Below are positions 52,097-60,919 of a stretch of 64,000 bases of DNA, piece after piece. The translations under genes were made by a program, and so were the position numbers. The stretch comes from Halobaculum sp. MBLA0143. Its GTDB lineage: Archaea > Halobacteriota > Halobacteria > Halobacteriales > Haloferacaceae. Location of the stretch: the NCBI RefSeq assembly GCF_041361465.1, contig NZ_JBGKAC010000001.1, positions 1,364,001-1,428,000 of the forward strand. The letters run 5' to 3'. The notes under the pieces are model-generated. The model saw nothing but the letters and a program-made list of their open reading frames with translations, was not told where the DNA came from and did no database searches. Position 1 is the first letter of the stretch, and every line of letters starts with the position of its first letter.

Positions 52097-52432
52097 ATGA
52101 TAGGAGAAGTTATCTTCGCCTCAGTTACGAGCATTGTGTTCGAAACAGTCGGTGTGGTTCCGACCGCGGTTGCGGCGCTGTTCGTCTTCATCAGCATCGG
52201 GCTGTTGAAGATTGCCCTCACACCTCCGTCCACTACCTCTCTAGACCCTTCTCCGCTCCACACCTCCTCCTGTATTATCGAAGCCGATACCCTCGCCGGC
52301 AGTCTCAAACCCCCCAGCCACCAAGCGGCGCCGAGAGAATGCAGCCGCACAGACTGCTCGTCGTCGACCCGGACGACGAGACGCGCGCAGAGACCGCCGC
52401 GGACCTCCGGGCGGAGCTGCCGGAGTGGGTGA
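52097..52432 (+). CDS. Possible small membrane protein, perhaps truncated
   Basis: From ATG 52097 (MIGEVIFASVTSIVFETVGV) with one membrane helix (TAVAALFVFISIGLLKIAL). A TATA-like GTTTTACAC sits about 20 bases upstream. Composition is more A/T-rich than surroundings. After about 50 residues the frame becomes Ser/Thr/Arg-rich and overlaps the receiver-GAF pseudogene, so the natural end is uncertain. No family recognised. Confidence 0.35.
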   Translation: MIGEVIFASVTSIVFETVGVVPTAVAALFVFISIGLLKIALTPPSTTSLDPSPLHTSSCIIEADTLAGSLKPPSHQAAPRECSRTDCSSSTRTTRRAQRPPRTSGRSCRSG

Positions 52433-53251
52433 CAGTCGAGACGCTGGGGACGGCCGAGGCGGCGACGGCGACGCTGGGGGAGACACCGCCGGTCGCGGCC
52501 GTCGTCACGGAGTACGAACTCCCGGACGGGACGGGACTCGACGTGATCGGGGCCGCCGCGGAGGCGGTGCCGGACGCCGGCTGTATCCTGTACACGGACG
52601 CGGACCCAGACAGGATCGACACGGCGGCGCTCCAGTGATCGATCACGGAGTATGTCGGCAAAGAGTCACTGTTCGGTGAGGATCGCCTGGCGTGACTCGT
52701 CCGGACGACCGTGGAGTCGCGCAGCCAGGCGTCGTACCCGCTGCCGCAGAACGAAGCCGAGCGGGTGGCAGCGCTGCGGGCGTACGATCTGGATGACGAG
52801 AAGCTGATCGAGTCGCTAAGCCGGATCACGTCGCTCGCGGCGGCCCACTTCGAGGTGTCGCGCGCGCCCATCAACATCGTCAACGAGCACAGCCAAGCCA
52901 AGACTTCCTGGCGTGTCACGGTCCGGCGGGAGAGTGAGAGTCGATGGACCGGGAAGGCTCGATCTGTACGTTCACTATCCTCGAAGACGACGTGATGACG
53001 GTGTCGGACGTGACGGCAGACCCGCGCTTCCGGAGCCGGTCGGAGACGCTGATCGACATGGGGGTCAGGTCCTACATGGGCGCGAACATGGTGACGAGCA
53101 GCGGGCTCCGCATCGGCTCGGTGTGCGTGTACGACGACGTGCCCCGGGAGTTCGACGCCGACGAGGAAGTGTACCTCGCGGACCTGGCGGAGCTGGCGGT
53201 GACCTGATCGAACTCCACGCACGGGCCGACAGCGCCGAGGGTGAACGATGA
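52339..53251 (+). pseudogene. Receiver-GAF signalling protein, broken
   Basis: The receiver-like N-terminus (HRLLVVDPDDETRAETAADL, AAVVTEYELPDGTGLDVIG) runs in frame to a TGA at 52636, continues SITEYVGKESLFGEDRLA to another in-frame TGA, then LVRTTVESRSQASYPLPQNE and the GAF domain. A frameshift near 52920 precedes REGSICTFTILEDD, and a second near 53203 precedes the C-terminus LIELHARADSAEGE. The final TGA (53249-53251) overlaps the ATG of the next gene, preserving ancestral coupling. Confidence 0.8.
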
Positions 53252-53940
53252 GCGACGACGACGCGGGCTACGGGTTCCCCGACGAGATTCCGATCGACCC
53301 CATCGCGCCGCGGTCGACCGTGTTGGTCGCCAGGCGGGCGGTGAGCCGGGTGGAGGATCTGGTCCTGTCGCTCGTCGCGGCCGGCAGCGGCGCGGCGCCA
53401 CCGGGGGGATGCTGTATATCTCCACGAGCATGACCTGCGAGAAGCTGTTGAACGCCTGCGAACTCCTCCACCCCGGGCTCGCAGCGGCCGCGCAGGCGTG
53501 ATCAACCGTTCCAGCCAAGAGGCGGGAGTACCACTCGGACTCGCAAGTGAAGGCCGTCTCGACGCAGAGCGATCTCACGGGGATCGGGATGAAGTTCTCC
53601 GCGATGTACGGGTCGCTGTACGGCGCGTTGGAGGGCGGCAGGGTGCGGACGGGCCTCGTGACCCTGTCGTCGCTGTCGATGTACGTGGATATGCGGTCGT
53701 TGTTCCAGTTCGCACAGACGCTGTCGGCCCGGATCGACAGCGCCGACGGGCTGGTGTGTTCGCGGTCGATCCCCCCACTCACGACCGCCAGACGGTGAAC
53801 ACGTTCGGTCAGGCCACGGACGGCCGGATCGAGGTAGGAGAGTCAGACGTGGACGCGCCCGACGACGCCGACGGCGAACTCCGGGTGCGGGGGCTGTCGG
53901 CGCAGCCGAGCGACTGGCACCCGTTCGAACTGCCCCGAGT
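53248..53940 (+). pseudogene. RecA-like DUF7504-type protein, broken paralogue of 44471-45073
   Basis: Fragments follow the family order: YGFPDEIPIDPIAPRSTVLV with RVEDLVLSLVAAG (53248 frame), GGMLYISTSMTCEKLLNACE (shifted), VKAVSTQSDLTGIGMKFSAM and VTLSSLSMYVDMRSLFQFAQ, then after another shift GVFAVDPPTHDRQTVNTFGQ and ELRVRGLSAQPSDWHPFEL. At least two frameshifts and one stop break it. It and the preceding receiver-GAF gene formed an ATGA-coupled sensor pair before decay. Confidence 0.8.
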
Positions 53941-53961
53941 AGTCCGTGAGCCGTGGGGCGG

Positions 53962-54582
53962 TCAGACGCGGAACACGCGACCGGTCGTCCGGCCGTCGAC
54001 GGTCGCGGCGGTCTCGACGAGATCGAGTCCCTGTGCTTCGAACACCCGCCCCCAGTCTCGGAAGAACAACGGGAGGTCGTCGTCGACGTGTGTCACCTCT
54101 CCGGGGCTGCCGTCGGAGTGGTCGCCGTCCCCCTCGTTTTCCGCGGTGACGACGAGTTCGCCGGCGACGCGGGCGATCTCCTCGAAGGCCTCCGTCGACG
54201 CCGGCGGGACGTGTTGCAGCGTCTCGACGGCGTACACCACGTCGACATCGTCCGTCGGCCGGTCGGCCAACGCCGACGCCATCCCGTCGACCCGAACGTC
54301 CGCGACCGTCGCCAGCTCCGGGAACGCCTCTCCCATCACCGAGACCGCCTCCGGGTTCAGTTCGACGCCGGCGAGGTCGTCGAACCCGGCCCGGCGGAAC
54401 TGTTCGAGGTGTCGTCCGGAGCTACACCCCACCTCCAGCACGCTCCCCGTCTCTCCCAGGCGAGTCTCTACTGCGCGCGTCACCCACTCGCTCCTCGCGT
54501 CCGGGCCGTGGTAGGCGTAGTACGCCGGGGAGTAGGCCCCCGACCGGTCCGCCCAGCCGCGCCGGACCTCGTCAGAATTCAC
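53962..54582 (-). CDS. Class I SAM-dependent methyltransferase
   Basis: A 206-residue protein: SAM-binding SVLEVGCSSGRHLEQFRRAG, then LAGVELNPEAVSVMGEAFPE and VDVVYAVETLQHVPP. Substrate unknown. ATG at 54582. It is convergent with the broken RecA-like gene, whose 3' end stops about 20 bases away. Confidence 0.85.
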   Translation of the reverse strand: MNSDEVRRGWADRSGAYSPAYYAYHGPDARSEWVTRAVETRLGETGSVLEVGCSSGRHLEQFRRAGFDDLAGVELNPEAVSVMGEAFPELATVADVRVDGMASALADRPTDDVDVVYAVETLQHVPPASTEAFEEIARVAGELVVTAENEGDGDHSDGSPGEVTHVDDDLPLFFRDWGRVFEAQGLDLVETAATVDGRTTGRVFRV

Positions 54583-54782
54583 ACGTACCCACTCACTGGC
54601 GGAGTGAAAGCCGTGTCGGTCGGCGCGACGATCACCCGTCGCTCGTCACGGTACGGCCGTCGCTCGTGACGACACGGCCGTCGCCGGTCCGTGTCGACTC
54701 GGGTGTCACTCGTCGGCGAAAAAACGAAGAAACCGAGCGACCGGTCGGCTGCCGCCGACCGCGTCCCGTCGTCTGCCGGCCG

Positions 54783-54935
54783 TCACGCCGCGTCGTCTTC
54801 CTCGCCGTCGCCGCCGTCGGTGAGGATCTCCACGTCGTCGGCCGGCTCGTGATCCGGGTCTGCGGTCGGTTCCGGCTCCTCAGCCTCGTCGTCTGCACGA
54901 GTTCGTTCCGTGCGGAAGTCTCGGTGGTGACACAT
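54783..54935 (-). CDS. Very small acidic protein
   Basis: A 50-residue product beginning MCHHRDFRTERTRADDEAEE and ending DVEILTDGGDGEEDDAA. Short haloarchaeal proteins with an MCH-RDF start and an acidic LTDGGD tail are recurrent, from memory. The 200 bases before the next gene hold only short G/C-rich direct repeats (GTCGCTCGT units near 54648-54695). Confidence 0.5.
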   Translation of the reverse strand: MCHHRDFRTERTRADDEAEEPEPTADPDHEPADDVEILTDGGDGEEDDAA

Positions 54936-55002
54936 AGTACAGACCTTCGTTAGAGACTCACACACAAGAGGGTTGTTAACGACAAGAGATTGACACTTCA
55001 CC

Positions 55003-55629
55003 TCACGCCGTCCGACTGACGTGGAGCAGCCGGAGCCGGCCGGCCAGCAGGCCGACGAGGAACCCGGTGAAGTGGGCGACGAGGGCGGTGCCGGGGCCCG
55101 AGAGGGCGACGGCGACGGCGATGGCGACCCCGACGAGCAACGCGGTGGGGGCCCACTCCACGTCGGTGAACACGCCGACGACGTTCGACAGCCAGTCGGC
55201 GACGGCGTTGCCGGCCAGTGCGTACCCCATCAGCGCGAACACGGCGCCGGAGGCGCCCAACACTCCTCGTGGAGAGAAGGCGAGCACACTCCCGAGTGTC
55301 ACCTCGGCGAGAGCGGCGACGGCACCCGTCAGGACGAAGAACAGGTGGTACCGGAAGCGTGTCGTCACCCGTTCGACGGCGAAGCCGAAGAGGAGCAGGG
55401 GGAGGAGATTCGACAGGAGGTGGCCGGGGCCGGCGTGGGCGTACGTCGCGGTCAGGAGCGCCCAGGGCTTCAGGAACACTGCCGGGTCCAACACGAGCAG
55501 TCCCGTCAGGCCGACGAGACCCAGCGGGATCTGGAGGGCGAACACGAGCAACACGACGGCGACAGTCTCCACGGTCGGGCTGCGACCGCCGCGGGCGTCG
55601 CCAGGGACCAGACGTGCGCCGTCTGACAT
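55003..55629 (-). CDS. Rhomboid-family intramembrane serine protease
   Basis: A 208-residue, six-helix protein. The HLLSN motif (His70, Asn74) sits in the second helix. The active-site Ser127 is in GVLGASGAVFALMGY (GxSG), and His186 is in VAHFTGFLVGLLAG. All catalytic residues are present. It cleaves transmembrane substrates within the membrane; no substrate is evident. ATG at 55629 (MSDGARLV) is preferred over 55659. Confidence 0.9.
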   Translation of the reverse strand: MSDGARLVPGDARGGRSPTVETVAVVLLVFALQIPLGLVGLTGLLVLDPAVFLKPWALLTATYAHAGPGHLLSNLLPLLLFGFAVERVTTRFRYHLFFVLTGAVAALAEVTLGSVLAFSPRGVLGASGAVFALMGYALAGNAVADWLSNVVGVFTDVEWAPTALLVGVAIAVAVALSGPGTALVAHFTGFLVGLLAGRLRLLHVSRTA

Positions 55630-55655
55630 ACTGTTCCGTACACGCGCGACGGTCT

Positions 55656-56717
55656 TCACTCCTCGGGCCGACTACGCGGTCTGACACGCACCTGGATGTC
55701 GTCGGTCGACACGTCGACGAGCACCGGACCGACCGGCGGGCAGCCCGGCCAACTGTACGTCTCCGTGAGGTCGTCGCTCTCGACGACGGAGCGGTAGTCG
55801 GCCCCCGGCGGCACCGCCCCACGGCGGCGCACCCGGTCGCCGGCCGGCACGCGGAGTGTCCGCTCGACTCCGGCGGCGTTCCGGCCGCCGATCCGGACCC
55901 GCACGTCCCGCGGGTCGTCGTCTCGGTTGCGGACCCACAGGTCACGCCACACGCGGTCACAGAGGAACTGGGGTCGCGGGCGGACGACGGCCTCCAGTCG
56001 ACGGTCGGCGACGACCTGCCAGCGGTGGGCCGCGGTGACGCCACCCACGACGAGTCCGGCGTCGACCGCCGGCCCGCCGGGGTCGACGGGGAGCACCACC
56101 CGCGACTGCGCCGGGAGCGACAGTCCGACTCGGCCCCGATCCTCGCCGTCGTCCGACAACGACAGCCGCGCCCGGACGGGGTCGCCGGGGTTGTCGAAGA
56201 CGAGCCGCCCGCGGCCGTCCAGGTCCGCCGTGGTGTCGACGACGAGTTGGTCGGCGAGCCCGCCGGCGTAGCGGTCGCGGACGGACAGCCCGTCGTCGAC
56301 GTCCACCACCAGGTCACCGGCGTCGGCCGCGACCCGCCACGCCGCCTCCCGGCGACGGCCGCCGTCGGCCTCGACGGTGACGGTGTACTCTCCCGGCGCG
56401 GCGACGGCACGACCGACGCTCCCGCCGTCCGTCGGCGGGAGCGTCACAGTCCGGCGGAACACGGTCGTGTCGCCGTCGCGGACGGTCACCGTCGCCTCGA
56501 CCCGGCGGAGGAGTCGGTTCTGGAGCCGGAGCCGCCGCGGTCGGGCGAGCGCGTCCGTCGCCGTCGCCCGGTACGGACCCGGAGTGTCCGTCGGTGTCTC
56601 CCGGAGCGCCGGGTTGACGGTCGGCGTCTCCGCGTCCGTGCCGCCACAGCCCGCGAGGCCCGCGACGGCGCCGACGGCTGCCAGCCGGACCACCCGTCGC
56701 CGCGAGGGAGTCTGCAT
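55656..56717 (-). CDS. Secreted lipoprotein of unknown function
   Basis: The 353-residue protein has a Tat-like start (MQTPSRRRVVRLAAVGAVAG) with lipobox LAGC, then a Thr/Pro linker and Ig-like beta domains (VEATVTVRDGDTTVF, GEYTVTVEADGG, NRDDDPRDVRVRIGG). No enzyme motif. ATG at 56717 places the twin Arg six residues in. It lies 26 bases upstream of the rhomboid gene in the same direction, so they may be co-transcribed. Confidence 0.7.
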   Translation of the reverse strand: MQTPSRRRVVRLAAVGAVAGLAGCGGTDAETPTVNPALRETPTDTPGPYRATATDALARPRRLRLQNRLLRRVEATVTVRDGDTTVFRRTVTLPPTDGGSVGRAVAAPGEYTVTVEADGGRRREAAWRVAADAGDLVVDVDDGLSVRDRYAGGLADQLVVDTTADLDGRGRLVFDNPGDPVRARLSLSDDGEDRGRVGLSLPAQSRVVLPVDPGGPAVDAGLVVGGVTAAHRWQVVADRRLEAVVRPRPQFLCDRVWRDLWVRNRDDDPRDVRVRIGGRNAAGVERTLRVPAGDRVRRRGAVPPGADYRSVVESDDLTETYSWPGCPPVGPVLVDVSTDDIQVRVRPRSRPEE

Positions 56718-56822
56718 CTGTCGACGGTTGCACACGGACGGATTTCACTCCTGTGTCGTCGCCGCGTGACGGTCTCACGTGCGGTGGGAACGTTCAGATG
56801 GGTCCCGCCGCGAGTGGTGGGC

Positions 56823-57530
56823 GTGACAGATCCATTCGGACAGGCGTTGTTGGACCACGCCCGCGACGAGCGGACGGCGCCGTTGTGGCAGGTCGACGGG
56901 GAGTGGGAACGGGAACACCCGATCGAGAAGTTCTACTTCGAGCCACGGCCGCCGGACGGCGAGGTGACGGCGTTCCTGGAGACGCACCTCCAGGGGCCGT
57001 CGGTCGACCTGGGCGCGGGTGTCGGCCGGGACGTTGCGTACTTCGGCGAGCAGTTCGAGACGGTCGGGCTGGAACGGTCGCCGGCGCTCGTGACGGCGAT
57101 GCACGAGCGGGGACTCGACGCCCGTCGAGGGGACATGTTCGCGCTCCGGGAGACGTTCGACCGCGACCGGTTCGCGTCGGCCCTGTCCGTCGGGACACAG
57201 TTGGGGCTCGCCAGGTCGCTCGGGGGTGTCCGGTCGTTCCTGTCGGAGTTGGCGTACGTCACCCAGCCGGGGGCGACGGCGGTCGTGGACGCCTACGACC
57301 CGACGACGGACGACGCCCACGAGCTGTTGGGCTACCGCGGGGAGCCGACCCGAGGGCTCGCGAGCCGCGTGATGCACTTCCGTTACGAGGGAGTCCGCGA
57401 GGAGACGCTCCTGTTCCGGCTGTTCTCGCCGGAACGGCTCCGGGAGGCGGTCGCGCCGACTCGGTGGCGGGTCGTCGACAGCCTGGCGTCCGACGGCGCA
57501 CACTACCGCATCGCCCTCCAGAAGGAGTGA
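56823..57530 (+). CDS. Class I SAM-dependent methyltransferase
   Basis: A 235-residue protein with a degenerate but recognisable SAM site (SVDLGAGVGRDVAYFGEQFE, TVGLERSPALVTAMHERG) and a DRFASALSVGTQLGLARS segment. Substrate unknown. GTG at 56823 (VTDPFGQAL) is chosen as the last start before conserved sequence; GTGs at 56814 and 56817 are alternatives. Confidence 0.8.
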   Translation: MTDPFGQALLDHARDERTAPLWQVDGEWEREHPIEKFYFEPRPPDGEVTAFLETHLQGPSVDLGAGVGRDVAYFGEQFETVGLERSPALVTAMHERGLDARRGDMFALRETFDRDRFASALSVGTQLGLARSLGGVRSFLSELAYVTQPGATAVVDAYDPTTDDAHELLGYRGEPTRGLASRVMHFRYEGVREETLLFRLFSPERLREAVAPTRWRVVDSLASDGAHYRIALQKE

Positions 57531-57615
57531 CACGTTCCGGCCGGGCGAGAACCGATCCGAGGGTGTGACAACCGCCCACAAGGTCTTTGTACTCCCTCGG
57601 TGTACAGTGACGTGT

Positions 57616-57801
57616 ATGGCGACGGCACCGAACACGGACGGAGACCCGTTCGACGAGTTCCTCTCGGCACGCGGGCACGAGACGGGACCGACGGACTGGG
57701 AGGAGTCGTACAACAAGAAGCAGTGTCCGGAGTGTGGAGGCGTACACGACGCCGACGCCTCCGAGTGTTCGGTGTGCGGCTGGCGACCGGCAGCACAGTG
57801 A
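57616..57801 (+). CDS. Small zinc-finger protein (HVO_0416-type)
   Basis: A 61-residue protein: DPFDEFLSARGHETG, WEESYNKKQCPECGG, HDADASECSVCGWRP. Two CPxC-type pairs bind one zinc. The pattern, including SYNKKQCPECG, corresponds to a small haloarchaeal zinc-finger family that I believe is named after HVO_0416. ATG at 57616 rather than 57565 gives the family N-terminus. A/T-rich AAGGTCTTTGTACTC upstream may be its promoter. Confidence 0.75.
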   Translation: MATAPNTDGDPFDEFLSARGHETGPTDWEESYNKKQCPECGGVHDADASECSVCGWRPAAQ

Positions 57802-57807
57802 CCGACT

Positions 57808-57986
57808 CCGGGGGCAGGTCCCCGGTCCGTAGCTCCCCTCTGGGAGAGTCCGAGCTCTGGAGGCGACCGACCGGCTAGTCGAAGGCCGGACCACCAGGCG
57901 ACCGCAGACGGTCGACAGCGCCTCTGGCGCGAGTCGCCCGCGGCCGACCGCTCTCCCGAGCGGTTACACGGCGCCCGGGTCGCCGG
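57808..57986. ncRNA. Candidate structured RNA: six perfect hairpins with a closing stem
   Basis: Consecutive non-overlapping perfect stems: CCGGGG/CCCCGG (57808-57825), CTCCC/GGGAG (57833-57846), CCGGC/GCCGG (57871-57889), CGACCG/CGGTCG (57899-57914), GCGCC/GGCGC (57918-57930), CCGCTC/GAGCGG (57948-57963). GGCGACC at 57862-57868 can pair with GGTCGCC at 57978-57984, enclosing the last four in a multibranch. No ORF is plausible, and secF has its own TATA downstream. It could be an independent RNA, the 3' UTR of the zinc-finger gene, or G/C-rich coincidence. It does not match SRP, RNase P or 5S RNA as I know them. Confidence 0.4.
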
Positions 57987-58045
57987 GGGTGTCCGCCGAC
58001 GTCGCCCCGCCGGCGTCGGTGGGTCACCGTTCTCGCCGACGTTTG

Positions 58046-58058
58046 GGAAGGCTTATTC
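58046..58058 (+). promoter_or_regulatory. Probable TATA box of secF
   Basis: GGAAGGCTTATTCGG contains TTATT about 28 bases upstream of the ATG at 58082, in an otherwise G/C-only region, supporting that start and separating secF from the structured region upstream. Confidence 0.5.
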
Positions 58059-58081
58059 GGCGCGCGGCTGGAGCGACGCGC

Positions 58082-59002
58082 ATGGCACGGTTCGAGGTAC
58101 CGGAAATCGACTACGACCGGTACTCAAACAGACAGCTCGCGGCGGTTCCGCTCGTGGTGCTCGCGGTGGCGCTGGTGATCCTGGCCGTTGCGACGGCCAC
58201 GACCGGTGCCCCCGTGGCGCTCGGGACGGAGTTCAGCGGCGGCACGGAGTTCCGTGTCGCCGTCAGCGGGGACGCTCCACAGGAGACCATCCGGACGGCG
58301 TTCCCGGTGGAGCCGGCGTCGATCCGAGAGATCCCGAGTCAGGGGTCGTTCGTGGTGACGTTCGGCGCCGAACTGGAGAGTCCGACCGCCGCCGAGGAGG
58401 CGATTCAGTGTAACGGTATCGAGTCCGTCGACTGTCTCTCCGACGAGCAGGCGGCGGCAGCACAGAAGGTGACGTACCGTTCCAGCGCGGTCATCTCGCC
58501 CGCGTTCGGGAGTTCACTCCAGACGACGGCGCTCGCGGGCGTCGTGGCGGCGTTCCTGGGGATGGCTCTGCTCGTGTTCGGGTTGTTCCGGACGTTCGTC
58601 CCCTCGCTCGCGGTCGTCGTGTCGGCGTTCTCCGACATCGTCGTGCCGGTGGCGCTGATGAACCTGCTCGGGATCGAGCTGTCGCTGGGGACGGTCGCGG
58701 CGCTGCTGATGCTGATCGGGTACTCCGTCGACTCCGACATCCTGCTGAACAACCACGTCCTGCGGCGGTCGGGTGACTTCTACGAGTCCACCTACCGCGC
58801 GATGCGGACCGGCGTGACGATGACGCTCACGTCGCTGGCCGCGATGGTCGTCCTGTCGGTCGTCGCCACGCTGTTCGGGATCGACCTGTTGGCCAGCATC
58901 GGGACCGTTCTCGTCTTCGGTCTGGTGACCGATCTGCTCAACACGTACATGCTCAACCTCAGTCTACTCCGTTGGTACAAGTTCGAGGGGGTGGCGCGGT
59001 GA
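58082..59002 (+). CDS. secF: Protein translocase subunit SecF
   Basis: The 306-residue, six-helix RND-type protein has EFSGGTEFRVAV after helix 1, the conserved SFSDIVVPVALMNLLGIEL region (as VVVSAFSDIVVPVALM), LLMLIGYSVDSDILLNNH with paired Asp, and RTGVTMTLTSLAAM. With SecD it promotes protein export at the membrane. ATG at 58082 gives normal length. Stop overlaps the secD GTG by four bases. Confidence 0.95.
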   Translation: MARFEVPEIDYDRYSNRQLAAVPLVVLAVALVILAVATATTGAPVALGTEFSGGTEFRVAVSGDAPQETIRTAFPVEPASIREIPSQGSFVVTFGAELESPTAAEEAIQCNGIESVDCLSDEQAAAAQKVTYRSSAVISPAFGSSLQTTALAGVVAAFLGMALLVFGLFRTFVPSLAVVVSAFSDIVVPVALMNLLGIELSLGTVAALLMLIGYSVDSDILLNNHVLRRSGDFYESTYRAMRTGVTMTLTSLAAMVVLSVVATLFGIDLLASIGTVLVFGLVTDLLNTYMLNLSLLRWYKFEGVAR

Positions 59003-60573
59003 GCCTCCTCGGCTCCGTCCGCGAGAACTGGCGTGTCGGCCTGCTCGTCGTGATCGTCGCCCTGTCGACGGCGTTCCTGTTCGCGCCGGGGTTCGACTCC
59101 GCAGCCTCCGCCGACAACCCCACCAACCTCCAGTACGGGCTGGAGCTCGACGGCGGGACGGAGGTGCGCGCCCCGCTCGTGGGTGTCACCGCCGAGGGCG
59201 TGAGCTTGCCCGAGCGCAACGAGTCGTTCGGGAGCGCCGAGGTGGAGGCGGCCGTCGCCGGCGAGATAAGGGACGTCGCGCCGCGTGAGGTGACCGTCCG
59301 GTACACCTCCCCCAGCCGCGACGGCGGGCCGGCGACCGGGGTCGTCGAGGTGACCGCAGCGAGCGCGACCCAGACGAACCTGGAGACGGCGCTGTCGACG
59401 CTCGACTACGAGTTCGAAACCGTCCGGGAGGGGGTCACCCAACAGACGCTCGACGAGACGGTGAGCGTCCTCAAACAGAAGATCAACGAGGGCGGGCTCT
59501 CCGGCGGCACCGTCCGGACCATCGACCTCCCGGGGGCGCGTCCGTTCGTCTCCGTCCAGGTGCCCGGCAGTGACCGCAGCGAGGTGCTGGACATCGTCAA
59601 CTCCCGTGGTGCGGTGCGGGTCGTCGCATACCAGCCCGTCCGGGAGAACGGGACGACGACGTACGTCAACGAGACCATCTTCACCGACGGGGCCCTGCAG
59701 CGGATCGGCAGCCCGCGGGAGGGACAGGGGAACCGGCTCCCGTCCGTCCAGGTGCGGATCGCCGGCAGCGACGCCGCTCGGGTCCAACAGACGTTCGTCG
59801 AGACCGGAGTCGCACAGCGGGGTGGCACGCGGTGTAGCTACCCGGACACGGCCGATCCGTGTCTGCTGGTCGTGCGCGACGGTCGGGTGGTCAACTCCTT
59901 CGGGATGAGCCCCGGACTGGCACAGGGGATGGTCGACGGGGAGTGGCAGGACGACCCGTCGTTCGTCCTGCGGGTCAACAGCTTCGAGGAGGCCCAACAG
60001 GTGTCGATCGACCTCCGGGCCGGTGCGCTGCCGGCGGCGCTGAACGTCGACGAGGGCACCACCCGGACCACCGCGCCCGCACAGGGTGCAGACTTCAAGC
60101 GCGACTCGCTGATCGCCGGCATCCTCGCCGTGTTCGCCGTCAGCGGCGTCGTCTTCCTCCGGTACGGTGAAGCGGAGGTGGCGCTGCCGATGATCGTCAC
60201 GGCGATGGCGGAGGTGTACGCTCTGCTCGGACTGGCGGCACTGATCCAGTACCCCGTGGACCTGTCCGTGATCGGTGGGTTCATCGCCGTCATCGGCACC
60301 GGGGTGGACGACCTCATCATCATCGCCAACGAGGTGATGGACGAGGGCGACGTGCAGTCCAGACGCGTGTTCCAGTCGCGGTTCCGGAAGGCGTTCTGGG
60401 TGATCGGCGCCGCGGCCGCGACGACCGTGATCGCCATGTCGCCGCTCGCGGTGCTGTCGCTGGGTGACCTCCAAGGGTTCGCCATCTTCACCATCCTCGG
60501 CGTGTTCGTCGGCGTGTTCGTCACGCGCCCGGCGTACGGGGACATCCTGCGGAGCCTGCTGACCGACAGGTAA
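58999..60573 (+). CDS. secD: Protein translocase subunit SecD
   Basis: A 524-residue protein: helix 1 (VGLLVVIVALSTAFLFAPG), LQYGLELDGGTEVRAPLVG, a large extracellular domain, then five C-terminal helices with SVIGGFIAVIGTGVDDLIII and the SRFRKAFWVIGAAAATTVIA region. The gene order secF-secD is reversed relative to bacteria but common in haloarchaea. GTG at 58999 is coupled to secF. Confidence 0.95.
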   Translation: MSLLGSVRENWRVGLLVVIVALSTAFLFAPGFDSAASADNPTNLQYGLELDGGTEVRAPLVGVTAEGVSLPERNESFGSAEVEAAVAGEIRDVAPREVTVRYTSPSRDGGPATGVVEVTAASATQTNLETALSTLDYEFETVREGVTQQTLDETVSVLKQKINEGGLSGGTVRTIDLPGARPFVSVQVPGSDRSEVLDIVNSRGAVRVVAYQPVRENGTTTYVNETIFTDGALQRIGSPREGQGNRLPSVQVRIAGSDAARVQQTFVETGVAQRGGTRCSYPDTADPCLLVVRDGRVVNSFGMSPGLAQGMVDGEWQDDPSFVLRVNSFEEAQQVSIDLRAGALPAALNVDEGTTRTTAPAQGADFKRDSLIAGILAVFAVSGVVFLRYGEAEVALPMIVTAMAEVYALLGLAALIQYPVDLSVIGGFIAVIGTGVDDLIIIANEVMDEGDVQSRRVFQSRFRKAFWVIGAAAATTVIAMSPLAVLSLGDLQGFAIFTILGVFVGVFVTRPAYGDILRSLLTDR

Positions 60574-60659
60574 GTCAGCGCAGACTGACACTCGGGCTCT
60601 CTGTTCGCCCGGGCGAAGACGCTTTAAGCCGATCGCTCACAGTTGTGCCTACCAGGACG

Positions 60660-60845
60660 ATGACTGTGAGATCAGTCGTTCGTGAGCGTCAGACATCGCT
60701 CGTTGCGAGCAGTCTGGCCGTGACTGTCGTGGCGTGGTTCTCGACTGGGTCGGCGGCGGTGTCGACTCGCGTGACGACGGCGGTCCTCACGGCGGTCGTG
60801 GCGTTCGGCTTCACCGTCGCCGGGTTCCTCCTGTTCGACGACTGA
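60660..60845 (+). CDS. Small two-helix membrane protein
   Basis: A 61-residue protein: VASSLAVTVVAWFSTG and TAVLTAVVAFGFTVAGFLLF helices with a short loop, ending FDD. ATG at 60660; a GTG at 60645 adds five residues. It stands between secD and the brp/blh gene on the same strand. No family known. Confidence 0.5.
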   Translation: MTVRSVVRERQTSLVASSLAVTVVAWFSTGSAAVSTRVTTAVLTAVVAFGFTVAGFLLFDD

Positions 60846-60919
60846 CGACCACCCGGGGTCGTTCCCAGCCGGTAGGAACCCGACCGGGACACAAGCCCGA
60901 CGCGGCCGTAGCGTCGTGT

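Noticed and set aside
52636-52700. In-frame TGA codons in the receiver-GAF gene as possible recoded (selenocysteine) codons
   Set aside because: Halobacteria lack known selenocysteine machinery, the positions are not Cys in homologues, and the same gene has additional frameshifts, so decay explains them.
57808-57986. RNase P RNA or SRP RNA
   Set aside because: GGGAGAGTCCGAGCTC recalls the RNase P CR-I element, but the stretch is too short and lacks the ACAGAA-type and CR-V elements; SRP landmarks are absent too.
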